DNA of 64,000 bases from Nageia nagi. Taxonomy: Eukaryota > Pinophyta. A program made the position numbers and the translations under genes. The stretch is taken from NCBI GenBank assembly GCA_050084985.1, contig JBITNC010000001.1:11284001-11348000 (forward strand), written 5' to 3'. Shown here in pieces: positions 36,231 through 47,513 of the stretch (positions are counted from its first letter, which is position 1; every line of letters starts with the position of its first letter). The notes under the pieces were generated by a model. That model did no database searches. It was not told where the DNA came from and saw only the letters and a program-made list of their open reading frames with translations.

Positions 36231-37189
36231 AATCTCATGAAAACTGAGCAAGAAGAGATTATAAATTTACTAAAAGAACGAGAAAAGTATTCGCATGGTC
36301 ATATGCGGACATGCCTGGAATAGACCCTAAACTAGTAGTGCATAATTTAGCCTTAAAGTCTGATGCTAAACCGGTTAAACAGAAATTATGTAAAATGCAT
36401 CCTACTATAGCATTAATGGTGAAAGAAGAACTTTAGAAATTACTAGAAGCTAAATTTATACAACCTATAGATTATTCGGATTGGATATCTAACATGGTAC
36501 CTGTGAAAAAACCAAGTGGAAAAATACAAATATGCATAGATTTCCGTGATCTCAACAAAGCTTGTCCCAAAGATGATTTCCCTCTACCTAACATTGATAG
36601 CTTGGTAGATTCGATAGCAGGACATGATATGCTATCATTAATGGATGGCTTTTCCGGTTATAATCAAATAAAAATAGCTCCTGAAGATCAACATAAAATA
36701 GCTTTTATAACTCCGTGGGGTATCTTTTGTTATAAAGTTATGCCTTTTGGATTAAAGAATGCTGGGGAAACTTATCAAAGGGCTATGACTTATATATTCC
36801 ATGATTATATGCATGACATAGTAGAAGATTATGTTGATGATTTGTTGGTTAGATCCAAACATCGAATAGATCATGGAAAAGACCTAATTAAAGTCTTGGA
36901 CAAATTATTAGAACATAAAGTAAGATTAAATCCGAAAAAGTGTGTTTTTGGTGTAACTTCGGGAAAACTATTAGGATTTATTGTGTCTCAACGAGGAATT
37001 GAAATAGATCCTAATAAAGTGAAGGCGGTTGTAGATATGCCACCTCCTGCAAATCTTAAACAATTACAGAGTTTACAGGGTAAGTTACAAGCCATCAGGA
37101 GGTTTATAGCTCAACTTTCAGATAAATGCAAACCGTTTACAAAACTATTAAAAAAGGGAACAGAATATCATTGGAGTAAAGAGCAATAA
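36231..37189 (+). pseudogene. Reverse transcriptase of the Tat element
   Basis: It begins near MKTEQEEIINLLKERE. After a one-base shift it reads FAWSYADMPGIDP, a typical Tat RT lead-in, then a stop at 36433-36435 (EEL*KLLEA). The main frame 36494-37189 has MVPVKKPSGKIQICIDFRDLN, SLMDGFSGYNQI (first catalytic Asp), VMPFGLKNAGETYQRAM and the catalytic box DYVDDLLVRS, then LLGFIVSQRGIEIDP. All three RT aspartates are present. It ends in TAA at 37187-37189 just before RNase H in the same frame. RT copies element RNA into DNA. Two stops and one shift make it non-functional here. Confidence 0.93.
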
Positions 37190-37732
37190 GATGCCTTCAA
37201 GGAAATTAAAAGATATTTATTATCTCCTCCTATGTTAAGTCCACCTAGAAAAGATATACCCTTTTTGTTATACATTTCTGCTACTGAAACTGCCTTAGGA
37301 ACAATGCTTGCTCAGAAAAATGAATATAATAAAGAGCAAGCTATATATGACCTAAGTAGAACACTTGTGAGTTACGAGATTAAATATATATATTTGGAAA
37401 AATTATGTCTTGCTATCATTTTTGCTACTAAAAAAGCTCTGACATTACATGCTTAATCATACACGTATGTCATCTCTAAAGTGGACCCATTGAAATATAT
37501 GATGAATAAAACCTATCAAAATTCAAGAACTGCAAAGTGGATAATGCACTTAACTGAATTTGATTTGCATTTTATCAAACAAAAATCAATAAAAGGACAA
37601 GTAATTACTGACTATCTCGTTGATGCTCCTTTACAAGATAATAAACCACTTGTCATTGAATTACCTGATGATGGGATATTTCAACTAGATGAAATTGAAA
37701 TACTTGTAGAACCCGAAGATGAGTGGATATGA
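37190..37732 (+). pseudogene. Ty3/gypsy RNase H domain of the Tat element
   Basis: In the RT frame this reads PFLLYISATETALGTMLAQ, IYDLSRTLVSYEIKY and LEKLCLAIIFATKKA, the usual RNase H order. A TAA at 37454-37456 follows, then SYTYVISKVDPLKYMM and TAKWIMHLTEFDLHF. It ends at TGA 37730-37732, overlapping the start of the next domain in another frame. In Tat elements this first RNase H is often degenerate, because a second RNase H follows. Two stop codons interrupt this copy. Confidence 0.88.
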
Positions 37733-38277
37733 CAATACACTTTGATGGTTCTCGATGTGAACAAGGTGGTGGAGCAGGTGTTGTATTTATAACACCACAA
37801 GGAATCCCTATACCATATTCATTTAAACTTAAATTTCCTTGTACTAATAATAATACAGAATACGAAGCTTTGATATTAGCATTGAAAATCGCTATTAAAT
37901 TAAAACTCAAAAGAATTAAAATTATTGGAGATTCTTTACTCATCGTAAATCAAGTGAAAGGAATCTATCAATGTAGAAAACCTTTACTTCAAAAGTATAA
38001 AGCATTAGTTGAGGAATTGTTAAAATCTTTTGATCAATTTAGTATAGAAGCGGCACCGAGATCATCTAATAGATTCACAGATGCTATGGCTTCTATTGGA
38101 TCTCTTATCCTGGACAATCCTAAAAAATCTTCAATTCAAGTTGAAATAATTCAATTATCTCAATCATCATTACAACAAGAAGATGAAGAACAAAGTGTAT
38201 TAAATATTGGCATAACGGATAAAGATAATTGGTACCAGGAATTGATAGACTTTTTAAAATTTGGAACTCTTCTGTAA
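37723..38277 (+). CDS. Archaeal-type RNase H domain (aRNH) of the Tat element
   Basis: An open frame of 184 codons. It reads MTIHFDGSRCEQGGGAGVV (first Asp), NNTEYEALILAL (Glu), IIGDSLLIVNQVKG (Asp) and NRFTDAMASIGSL (last Asp), so the full D-E-D-D set of an RNase H is present with normal spacing. A second RNase H of this archaeal/plant type between RNase H and integrase is diagnostic of the Tat lineage. It removes RNA from RNA:DNA hybrids during replication. Its frame is shifted against the upstream RNase H, with a short overlap, which suggests an indel rather than programmed shifting. The domain itself has no stop, and it is the best kept enzymatic domain here. Confidence 0.9.
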   Translation: MDMTIHFDGSRCEQGGGAGVVFITPQGIPIPYSFKLKFPCTNNNTEYEALILALKIAIKLKLKRIKIIGDSLLIVNQVKGIYQCRKPLLQKYKALVEELLKSFDQFSIEAAPRSSNRFTDAMASIGSLILDNPKKSSIQVEIIQLSQSSLQQEDEEQSVLNIGITDKDNWYQELIDFLKFGTLL

Positions 38278-38319
38278 GCCTTAATAAATCAGCATGACGA
38301 GCATTTAAAATTAAAGTGG

Positions 38320-39482
38320 CTAAATATTATTTGATAGGGGATATCTTGCATCGATGAAACTTCAATGGTATATTACTTAGATGTCTTGAATGGAATGATA
38401 GTAAAAAGCTATGTCCTCCGCCCATGATGGAGTATGTGGAGGACATTTTAATGGCATTGCACTTGTAAAGCAATTAATACGGATGGGGTATTATTGGCCT
38501 ACTATGGAAAAGGATTGTTGTGAATACATTAAAAAGTGTTTTAAATGTCAACAGTATTCTCATTTATTTTCACAGCTGTCTTAGGAGCTACATCCTATAC
38601 AATCACTTTGGCCATTCTCTAAATGGGCCTTAGATTTAATAGGACAATTACACCTACATCTTTTGGTGGGCACAAGTTCATTATTACAGCCACTGAATAT
38701 TTTACTAAATGGGTAGAGGCTATTCCCATGACTTCCACTACGGGTGCACGAATCGCTGAGTTTATAGAAAATTATATTATATGTAGATTCAGTATACCAA
38801 GCCAATTAATTATGGATAATGGAAAGAATTTTAAAAATAAGGATGTAAAATGTATATGTGACAAGTATAAAATTAAACAAAGTTTTTCCACTCCTTATTA
38901 TCCACAAGGTAATGGACAGGCAGAAGCTACTAACAAAACTATTCGAAACATTTTAGCAAAAATAGTAAATGATTCTCATAAAGATTGGCATATACAAATA
39001 CCGAAAGCCTTATGGGCTTATCGTACTAGTGTACGCACTCCCATTGGGGCAACGCCATTTTCTTTAGTTTATGGAACAAAATCCATCCTACCCATAGAGC
39101 TTGAGATACCATCTCTTAGAATAAATCTAAGTGAGTAAAATGCTGATGAGGAAGCAAGACAAACTCACTTAGATCAGTTATTGCTTTTAGATGAAAAACG
39201 TGTTAATGCTTTAGAGCACATGCATGTTTATCAAAGGAGGATAAAATGAGCTTTTGATAAAAGAGCTTTAATTTGTGAATTCAAAATAGGTGATTTGGTC
39301 TTAAAAGAAAATCAACAAACTTCACGACTAGAATGACAGCTTAGAGACAAGTTCGCTCCAAATTGGTTAGGACCGTACATCATTAAGAAAAAGTTTGGTA
39401 AGGGAACTTATCATTTATCAGATTTAGAAGGAAATGAAGAGCGTGAACCTATAAATATCATGCATCTCTGACCCTTCTATAC
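38320..39482 (+). pseudogene. Integrase of the Tat element
   Basis: Upstream pieces give the HHCC zinc domain in broken frames: GDILHR, HDGVCGGHFNG and YYWPTMEKDCCEYIKKCFKCQ (38335-38555). The catalytic core begins WALDLIG (first Asp, about 38630), a one-base shift follows, then GGHKFIITATEYFTKWVEAIP, IMDNGKNF (second Asp) and PQGNGQAEATNKTI (Glu) in frame 38623-39138. The C-terminal part continues through stops: RRIK*AFDKRA, IGDLVLKEN and NWLGPYIIKKKFGKGTYHLSDLEG, ending IMHL then TGA near 39472. All three DDE residues can be read. Integrase inserts the DNA copy and makes the 5-bp duplication seen at both ends. No chromodomain is seen. Confidence 0.9.
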
Positions 39483-39598
39483 ATAAAAAAGCGAAAAAGT
39501 GTATATTAGTTTTCTTTTGTTTCATTTTATTATTAATTAAAATAATAAATAAATAAATATATTAATATTTGTCAAATGTTAATGATTAAAATAGAAAT

Positions 39599-40618
39599 AT
39601 GAATCTGGTAAAGGAATCTGCTGAAGGTAGCTTCGTGCAACCACAAGTACGATTTCCCCTGCCCAGATATCCAGGTGACTTCGCATTAACATATTTGAAA
39701 CATAACTTTGATATGGATCTCTTGAATTATTTATGGTTGACTATTGATGAGCAATATGAAAGAACATATAATATGTTTCGTGGTAGGATTACTGGTTGGG
39801 AAGTCACCTTCTTTGGATATGAAGCTTGTATTAATTTAGGCCCGCAAATTTATTTCGCACATATGGAACGAATATCACATGAAATAATGGCCTTTTGTCT
39901 ACAATGGCCTTATGGGAGGCCGAGTATCAACATAAGGTGCCAATTAACAAAGCCTTCACTCCTTTTAGCTAGGATGAACTGCATCGAACAATTGACTAAA
40001 AATTTGGAATGGATGAACGAACTCTTACCTTATTTACCTCATAAAAGGGTGACTTATGACTTTTCAAATGCTTTTGTGGCCTTCCCTCCTAGAACACCAC
40101 AACAACATTATAGGCAAATCAATAGATTCTCTTGTACGCAAATGCGACCCATAATTAGAAAATGAAAGTTGGAAGAAAGATGAGCCTACTGTATTGCTGA
40201 ACTTGCAACGATAAATCAAATAAAGATCAGAAATAAGATTATCAAAAAAATATCAAAAGGACATAGAGTACAAAATAATGGAAATTATCTCCCTGGGTTC
40301 AAAAATAGGTATGATAGAGATCTGTTTATGAAAGTCATTCGTAATGTTCCTACTCCTCTATATTCAAACATCTTTTCCATGCTTATCAAAATTCAACAAC
40401 AACTAGCCCTGACATTCTATGATATACGCGAATCTTATGGTTGGGAGGTCAAAATAAATAAATCTCAAGTCATTATTTGTATCGATGCATTTGAACTATG
40501 GTGTTCTCCTAAATCAGAATATGACTTAATGATATATTTCTGTCTCCTGTGGCCAACAGAAAAGCCTAAAATCATAATTGATTGTACTTACAACCGGAAT
40601 TTGAGATATCAAGAATGA
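39599..40618 (+). pseudogene. Sense extra ORF after pol, two-fold internal repeat, unknown function
   Basis: A single frame of about 339 codons starts at ATG 39599 and ends at TGA 40616-40618. It is interrupted only by two TGA codons (40163-40165 and 40181-40183). Residues 66-114 and 281-329 follow the same pattern: GWEV, 29 residues, then FCLxWPxxxPxIxIxC, with identical spacing (33 residues from G to F, 15 from F to C). The protein is therefore an ancient tandem duplication of one domain of at least 50 residues, rich in aromatic residues, with Trp/Pro/Cys conserved between halves. I see no signal peptide, membrane span or known catalytic motif. Extra ORFs after pol are known in Tat elements; I cannot assign this one to a family. 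Confidence 0.6.
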
Positions 40619-41747
40619 ATCATCTTAATCACTCAAACTGTGACTTCTGAACACTTAGATTATTGTGTTCCCAAAATTTGTCATAATCAAGTGATATTAG
40701 ATTTTAGTTTTTTGTTTAGTTCAACATATTGCTCATTTAATCCTTCGACAGTTCAAACTCGATTTGAATGCGTCCTGAATAGATTCCCGAGAAAAATTAT
40801 AAAACCCTAAATAAAAAAAATTATAAAATCCTAAAAATTTGAAAAATATAAAATACATAAAAATTATAAAATTATAAAATCTACCTAGATGGAAACATCT
40901 AGAGGTTACTTGGCAATAGGGTGCCTTGCCCTTGTATGATGTGAGTATATGTTGTATGTCATTATAAAAGTGGTTATCCTGTAAATGTGTAATGTGTGAA
41001 AAGGTCATTTTAGAATAATCTCCTTGTTATCACCACATTCCCTTTGTCTTTTCTTTCATAAAAGATGATATACCATAGATGATAGAAAAACATAAAGTTT
41101 GTATTTGAGGGAAAATCAATAAACTCCAAACACTTATAACATTAAAAAATTCGAAGAGAATTTGAATGAAGTCATTCTAAGAGACATTAAGAGTGAAAGT
41201 TATGTGTCTATCCTATTATTCGCTCCATATCGGATCCAAGAATCATTTGATAGTACAAAAAAAAAAAAGAAAGAGAAAAGAGATGACAAAAAAAAAGAAG
41301 AAAGAGAAAAAGTGCTACAAAGATTCTTGGGTTATATCGAGATTGAGGGGTTAATCCTCATCGGGGCTATGGACGCCTGTCTGGCAATGGGGTATACCTT
41401 ACGAGTGGTGATATGTCCATTTTGGTTAGCAACCTTCTTTCCTATGGACCTCTATACGTTTCATATGGATAGACTAGCTTATTGATGTCTCTAGAATTTT
41501 TCATCTCAAATGATCTAAGAAGGGAAGTGAACCTCACTGCACACACTAGAGTTTTTTAGATTCTCTTATCAACATACAACAATATTGTTTGATATCATCT
41601 TGGGTTATTAGATCTGGAAATAAAGAAAGATAAGGTAGATGTTGTAATAACTTGGTTGTTAAGCTAAAATCACCTAATCCGTTGTCATAAGTTGTATATT
41701 GTTTGTGTCTGAAATCACTTGTGTTGTTTTGTTAAATCATTCAAGAT
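40619..41747 (+). other. Spacer after extra ORF, AT-rich and purine tracts
   Basis: It contains an AT-rich run with repeated ATTATAAAATC (40795-40890) and a purine tract of A, AAAG and GAAAG runs (41256-41312). The 107-codon ORF at 41162-41485 depends on that purine tract for a Lys-rich middle, and I do not call it a gene. Confidence 0.5.
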
Positions 41748-42160
41748 CATCCATTACCTTTGAACATTATTAAAATTGCTTTTCTTTGGAAAGGATAAGA
41801 ATGATTATTTATCGTTCCCCTGACCAAGATAAAGTTAATGTTCATATGCATCCATTAGGTCACTAGTGTGTCATGTTAATTCATTTCACTATCATCCATC
41901 ACCTTTGAACATTATTAAAATTGCTTTTCTTTGGGAAGGATAAGAATGATTACTTATTGTTCCCTTGACCAAGATAAAGTTAATGTTCATATGCATCCAT
42001 TAGGTCACTAGTGTGTCATGTCAATTCATTTTACCATCATCCATTACCTTTGAACATTATTAAAATTGCTTTTCTTTGGAAAGGATAAGAATGATTACTT
42101 ATTGTTCCCCTGACCAAGATAAAGTTAATGTTCATATGTACCCATAAGTCATTAGTTTTT
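41748..42160 (+). repeat. 145-bp tandem repeat, about 2.8 units
   Basis: Units start CATCCATTACCTTTGAACAT at 41748, 41893 and 42038. Each contains GCTTTTCTTTGG(A/G)AAGGATAAG and GACCAAGATAAAGTTAATGTTCATATG. The third fades near 42160. It is near-perfect, so young relative to the rest of the element. Tandem repeats in the untranslated 3' part are common in Tat elements. Confidence 0.9.
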
Positions 42161-42649
42161 CATGTCGTTATGTCTATTGTAAAATTGCTAAGTGCAGAAA
42201 ATGATGCATCTGATTCCACGAAAATATAATAAAATTATGTCCTTAAATAACTTATCTTAGATTCATTTGTTCACTCATACCTATTATTAAACTACTTTTG
42301 AGGATCAATAACATCATAAAATTAATTTGTTGATATATATTTTATCATCATAAATTATAAAAAGATATCCTCAAAACCATACATCATACATTTCGAGATT
42401 ACATCTATCATTAACATCCATTCATCATCAAGTAATTAAAAGATGATTATGAGCTACATAACATCACATTATACCCATCCACATATAAAATGAAAATCAT
42501 CATAACATCATATGTCATACAATGAATATCAAAGGTCCATCCATACATCATAACTATCTAGCAAACGGTCATCCTAACATCATCATCAGATAAAATTGCA
42601 TGGGTAAAATAAGCATATAGAAAGATAACATCACAAGAATATCCTCATG
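42161..42649 (+). other. Spacer, no gene seen
   Basis: AT-rich sequence with repeated ATCAT/CATCAT trimers between the 145-bp repeat and the antisense plant-mobile-domain gene. Confidence 0.5.
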
Positions 42650-44624
42650 GACTACCCCAACCACTGCCTGGTCTGCTAGGACTACTAGGTCATCTCTACC
42701 ATCTATCAGTATCTCTGATGCTCTGACCTGAAGGAGTAGTACCTACAGATCTTGTAGGACTGCCTGGATGTTGAGCCTCTCATAACTCGACTGAACCAAC
42801 AACCCCTAAGGGAGATGCCCAAGGTGTACCACTCCTGCTAGAAAGACCTCAAGACCTCTGGGTCTTGCTAGGTGATCCAATCGTACCCGTACACTGCTAC
42901 CTACCTGATAAGCTGAGATGTCTATAGGTATATAACTGTATGGAGGTATAGGAAACTGAGCCCCCACAGTAAAAGTTGGAACACCTGTCAGCCATGACTG
43001 TACTGTACTACTATAAAAATCTCACTACTGATAAATACCATGATGAACAATTGAAGGCTCACCCCTAGAAGTTGATGCTGCATCAAAATGATGAGCCTGA
43101 GCTCCCTGTAGAGAAGAATGGGCCTCATCTCTCTCATGTCTATATCTATCCTGCTTAGCTCTGTATCTATACATGCATGAGTGTACCTGTGCTAACTAGT
43201 GTCTCAACTCGTAAATGTCTCCTAGTAAAGTATCAATGCTAGGTACCTAAGTAGTAGGAGCCTCCTCGACTCCACGTGTATCTGCTGGGGTAGCTCTATC
43301 CTCACCCACACCTGTAGCCTCCTCCTCAGGAGCCAACTCCTCAGGAGCATCCACCATGACCTCCTCACTTGCAGCCTCAACTCCTATAGTCTAAGCTCCT
43401 GCAACCGTCACGCCTATAGGCTCCTTGCCTATCTCTCTCTCTGCTACTGCTGCACTTGGCTCATTAGCAACATCGCTACATCAATGTACATGTCGACCCC
43501 CTATACCATCGTCTCCCTCCTCCCACCAGGCTCTGAAAGCCTCAGACACTCCCACATCATCCTCTCCAATGTCTTCTTCTAATGGTCTCTCCTCCTGAGC
43601 AAGATTGGGCTCTGCATAAACTAGTGGTTGTACACCCTCGACTGGAATAGTACCCTCCCTCTAGTATGGCACTGCTGGGGTAGGCACATCTTGAATCAAA
43701 CCAAACTAACGGTGCACCCACTCAAAATGAAAGTACTCTAGAAAATATACCCTACGACCACTCAGAACACGTGACTGTCGGATGCCAGTAAGCTCAGCTG
43801 CGAGCTCTCTCCATACAGGATATGAGCAGTAAGGTCTAAATCTCACTTGATCAGGAATCAAGTGACTAAGCATGTGATGGTAATAGCCCACATCTCGACG
43901 GACTCCATCTGATGGGCAAATATAATAGTCCTCACGCCATCTGACTATACCGACCACATAATCTGAGTAGCTATCAAATCTGGACATCGATAATCCTAAA
44001 GGATGAGCCACAGCAATATGCTCATAGGCCCATGCCTGTAATGTAACAGTGATAGATAAAGAGGCCCTGTGCCCCTGCAAATAGAAGAACAACTCTCTAT
44101 AAATTTGGGCCAATAATGTAGGTGCCCAAGCATACACTGGGAGAGCATAGCACTGAACTAATCCCATCAAATATGAAAATCAGATCGTCCTTTGCTGATC
44201 CTCTAGCCAATACTGATAATATCTGATACCCCCTAAAATAATCTCAGAAATAATAGTGTCAACTCGTTCAGCTCCATACAAATAAGAAATGGCAAGTAGA
44301 GCTCCTGCTCTATCAACTATAGGTAAAATCCTTCGTCCATGAATGGGGAGTCTATATAGTCTATGTATATCCTCTACCGTAACAGTCATCTCCCCTGTTG
44401 GAAGATGAAAAGTGCATGTAATTGCATCCCATCTGTCTAATAATGCAGCTAACAGAGGATAGTCCCAATGAATGTGACCCATGTATGGGCCCACTCCAAA
44501 ACCAATGGACCTGAAAAAGGCATGATCGGCAGGATCCAGAAAATCTCAGCCCTCCTGTAAAATTGAGGGATATCTGCCTCGAGGCTCAAAAACATCTCGA
44601 ACCTGTATGATGTCAAAAGTCAGT
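42650..44624 (-). pseudogene. Antisense plant mobile domain (PMD) gene carried by the Tat element
   Basis: The minus strand from about 44624 reads FEPRGRYPSIL, a TGA, then FLDPADHAFFRSIGFG, LLAALLDRWDAITCTFHLP and GEMTVTVEDIHRLYRLPIHGR, the hallmark start of the plant mobile domain (aminotransferase-like, MAIN type). After a TGA at 44180-44182 in the same frame it continues LMGLVQCYALPVYAWAPTLLAQIYREL, HPLGLSMSRFDSYSD and RVYFLEYFHFEWVHR to TAG at 43703-43705. The tail (43700-42650) is Pro/Glu/Ala-rich with RYRAKQDRYRHERDEAH and several TAG stops, many at likely CAG sites. PMD proteins occur in transposable elements and in host genes affecting silencing. Base composition is richer in GC than the rest of the element. 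Confidence 0.85.
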
Positions 44625-45716
44625 TAAAAAAAATGGAAAAAATGGCATTTCATAACTAAACGTTGGCATTTGTAATCCTCTACACTCGGTCGATGGCATT
44701 CGACCTTCAAACATTGGTGTTTCTATTAGCCGCTCGGCTCAGGTTGGCGACCACGGCAAAAATAGGAAAAAATGCATAAAAAACACAAATAAAAGCCTAA
44801 TCTACGAAATTTATCCTATACAAATGACCAAAAAAGTTTTTTAATAACATTCACGATTGCAATTTTTAAATTAAAAGGGTAAATTACAAACTATAAACAA
44901 AAAATAGAAAAGGAGGTTAATACAAAACCCTACCTCTTCCCGGATAGGTCAAGAACGTCCAGCAGAATGCCTATGTGGAGGCATAGTGAGTGTGAGGGAT
45001 ATCAACGGCTGGAAATCGATGAATCAGCAATGGTAAACAGCCCTGATAGACAATGAAAGGGATAGCTAAGAAACATATGAGAAAAGGACAAAAACTTTTC
45101 CTTTTTCAAAGACCGGTGACCTGAATACGAATGCCGACAACTGTTAATAAACGCCGGTGACTTAAAGACGAACGCTGACGACCGAAGCTAAACGTTGGTG
45201 ACTGGAAGCTAAAATGCTGTGTTTGGAAATAACCCTAAAAACATTAATTTTTTTCTCAAAAATAGCCTTAAATGGGTCAAGGAAATCAAATAATGATAAA
45301 GTGTGATGCATCTTTGTTACATGAGATCATCTTGAAACCCTGTTGTCAGGACAAAAGACAACGCCATCAAAATTCATATACTAAGGAAGGCTTACACGGT
45401 ACATGTGTGCTTAGACACATAAAATGACATAACAGAAATGTCATGTAGCTGTCGCACAAGCTCAACACATTTTGTACCGAAAACAGTTACTTCTAAGGTA
45501 TATGCAAACTTGTTTCAAAATTACATCAAATGTAAAAAGGAAAACACATTTTATCATATTTTGATAAATCAAAAGTTTTGATTCACCTAAGAAATTGAGT
45601 CAAAACTTACATTGTAAAAAGGCAATAATAAACAGTCGAGCAACAAAGCTTCCCATTCCATATTTTTGAAATCATCAATCACATTTTTCTGTTGATAATT
45701 TCAAAAAGGGGCAAAA
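44625..45716 (+). other. 3' UTR of Tat element with polypurine tract
   Basis: Contains CpG-rich AACRCCGGYGACT-like motifs (44660-44755, 45113-45205) and no ORF. It ends in AAAAAGGGGCAAAA (45703-45716), the polypurine tract directly before the 3' LTR. Confidence 0.8.
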
Positions 45717-46561
45717 TGTAGACACTTAAAAATGTCTCTCGTTAACTAAGTAAACATTAGAATAGGCATAACTCGGTGTAGTAACATAAAATAGGTTTAG
45801 AAACCCTATTATTGGATAGCTCTCATCGAGTGTATGCAAAATGAATAGTCATATGACCCCCTTTTTGATGAAATTTAATGTTTAGGCGGTCATTTTAATA
45901 TAGTCAACCAGTCACCGACATTCTATATCGAACGCTGGCGTTTCAAGTAAATCGCCGATGTTCGATATACAAATGCTGGCAACTTTGCAATAGCTGAATA
46001 AAAATCAAAAAGGGAAGTTGAAGTGCTTCATCTTCCATGATGAGGTGGATAGAGGAGGTCAGTTACGACTTACGGTGACTCTTCGCTTCCCCTTTCCATC
46101 CTTGAAACGTCTCACCTGAAAATCTATAAATACAAGCTAATACTAAACAATATTGATGATCCAAATTAACCCAATTGAACCCAATTTTGAAGTAGGGTAA
46201 TGCTGCCAAAATCTCATGAACTCATTTCTTTTATTATTTTATGCTAGTTTCATTTTAATACAATGTTACACATAGATGCTTTGATGTTATTGTCTCTTGC
46301 ATGTGTGTAGGATTTACAGGTTGTCTACATCAAGAAGAGAAGCAAGCAACCCAAAAAAAATGGAGATCTAATACTCTTATTTTGGCACATACATTTGTAA
46401 AAGTCCCTTCTAAGGGTGAATTGTAGCTTGAACTAAGATTGAATATCATTTTGCAATTACAACATGTTTATCTATGTTATATAATTTGAGGTTCAATGAA
46501 GATTGAAGAGTAATTTTTATTTTATATTATTCTACTTTCCAGCTCAATTTTCATTGCAACA
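45717..46561 (+). mobile_element. 3' LTR of the Tat element
   Basis: 845 bp, TGTAGACACTT to TTGCAACA, with a TATA-like box at 46124-46132. The target duplication TAAAC follows at 46562-46566. Confidence 0.92.
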
Positions 46562-46566
46562 TAAAC

Positions 46567-47513
46567 TAAAATGAAAGAGATGCACCTAAGCTTGAGAAGA
46601 TGCTTCCTCCTCCAAGGGATCTTAGACCAAGATTTTTGAAAAAAGAGAGAGAGAGAAGTAGTCTTTCTAAGGGTCACTCATCTAGTATTTATAGTCAAAT
46701 TTTGACATAGTCCTTCCAAAAGTAAGACTACTCATCCAATTCATTTATTTTGTTTGGGAGGTATAGGTATTTTAATTTTTTGTGAGAGGTATCAAGTAAT
46801 TTTGTTTGCAAATGATATATACTATCAAAATACTTTAGACATCTCATACTAGGTTACAAAATATTTCTAATAATTTTTTGCTCCTAACACATGAAAATAA
46901 ATTGTATGGGGTGTTTGCTTTCAATTATTATCACAAAATTCCAAGACAACTTGCAACTAACAAAATAAGACAAATAAACCTTTCAACCCCTAAATTTTAT
47001 TTTCATCCAAGTCTATTAATTTTTTTTGGTGAAAAATATGAATTCAAATCATTAGAATATTCTTTACCTCCTATCAAGCAATTTTTAAAATGCATATTTT
47101 TTTAAAACTCATTTTTACCTATGATGACCCTTCATCTTGTAAGGCATTTTGTTAGTACATGCACTCACATATATCATTGAAATAAAAAATAATTCATGAT
47201 AATGGTGATATGCATCTACATGATCTATGAGATTCTTTATGGCTATTAGTAATTCAATGCCAATCATTTCCTCTCTTGCTAATATGTTCCCTATAACCAA
47301 CTCATATCTGTTTCCTAGGGTCTCCATCTTGATAGCCACGTCTGTCATCCTATTAATTTTGTCACAATAACCTTGAAGCCAACATAAAATCAATAAAAAA
47401 TGATGCATAAAATCATTCATAATCCATTTTACTTTATAAATCAATTCAAAATTTAGTTTAAATCCCTCTAGGTCATCAAGGTATCCACAAGGGTGTTCAG
47501 GCAGGTCGTTACA
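46567..47513 (-). mobile_element. LARD 3' LTR, part right of the Tat insertion
   Basis: It continues the LTR interrupted at 28894. On the minus strand it starts TGTAACGACC at 47513, preceded by a polypurine tract (47514-47529). It is near-identical to 1934-2880. Confidence 0.8.

Larger units (their letters stand above)
28895..46561 (+). mobile_element. Complete Tat-lineage Ty3/gypsy retrotransposon (17.7 kb)
   Basis: LTRs lie at 28895-29735 and 45717-46561, flanked by TAAAC. Order inside: leader with repeats, gag, protease, RT, RNase H, archaeal-type RNase H, integrase, a sense extra ORF, a spacer with a tandem repeat, an antisense plant-mobile-domain gene, 3' UTR and polypurine tract. A second RNase H of archaeal type before integrase marks the Tat (Ogre/Retand) lineage. 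By eye the LTR pair differs at about 25-30 positions including indels. All coding regions have stops or frameshifts, so this copy is probably dead. Confidence 0.93.

Noticed and set aside
41162-41485. 107-codon Lys-rich ORF in the Tat spacer
   Set aside because: The Lys-rich part is a plain purine tract, and the rest has no domain or repeat of the neighbouring extra ORF.
41748-42160. Regularly spaced repeat considered as a CRISPR-like array
   Set aside because: Whole 145-bp units repeat head to tail with no variable spacers, in a plant retrotransposon.
28895-46561. Calling the Tat element autonomous and active
   Set aside because: gag, RT, RNase H and integrase all carry stops or frameshifts, and the LTRs already differ at about 25-30 positions by eye.
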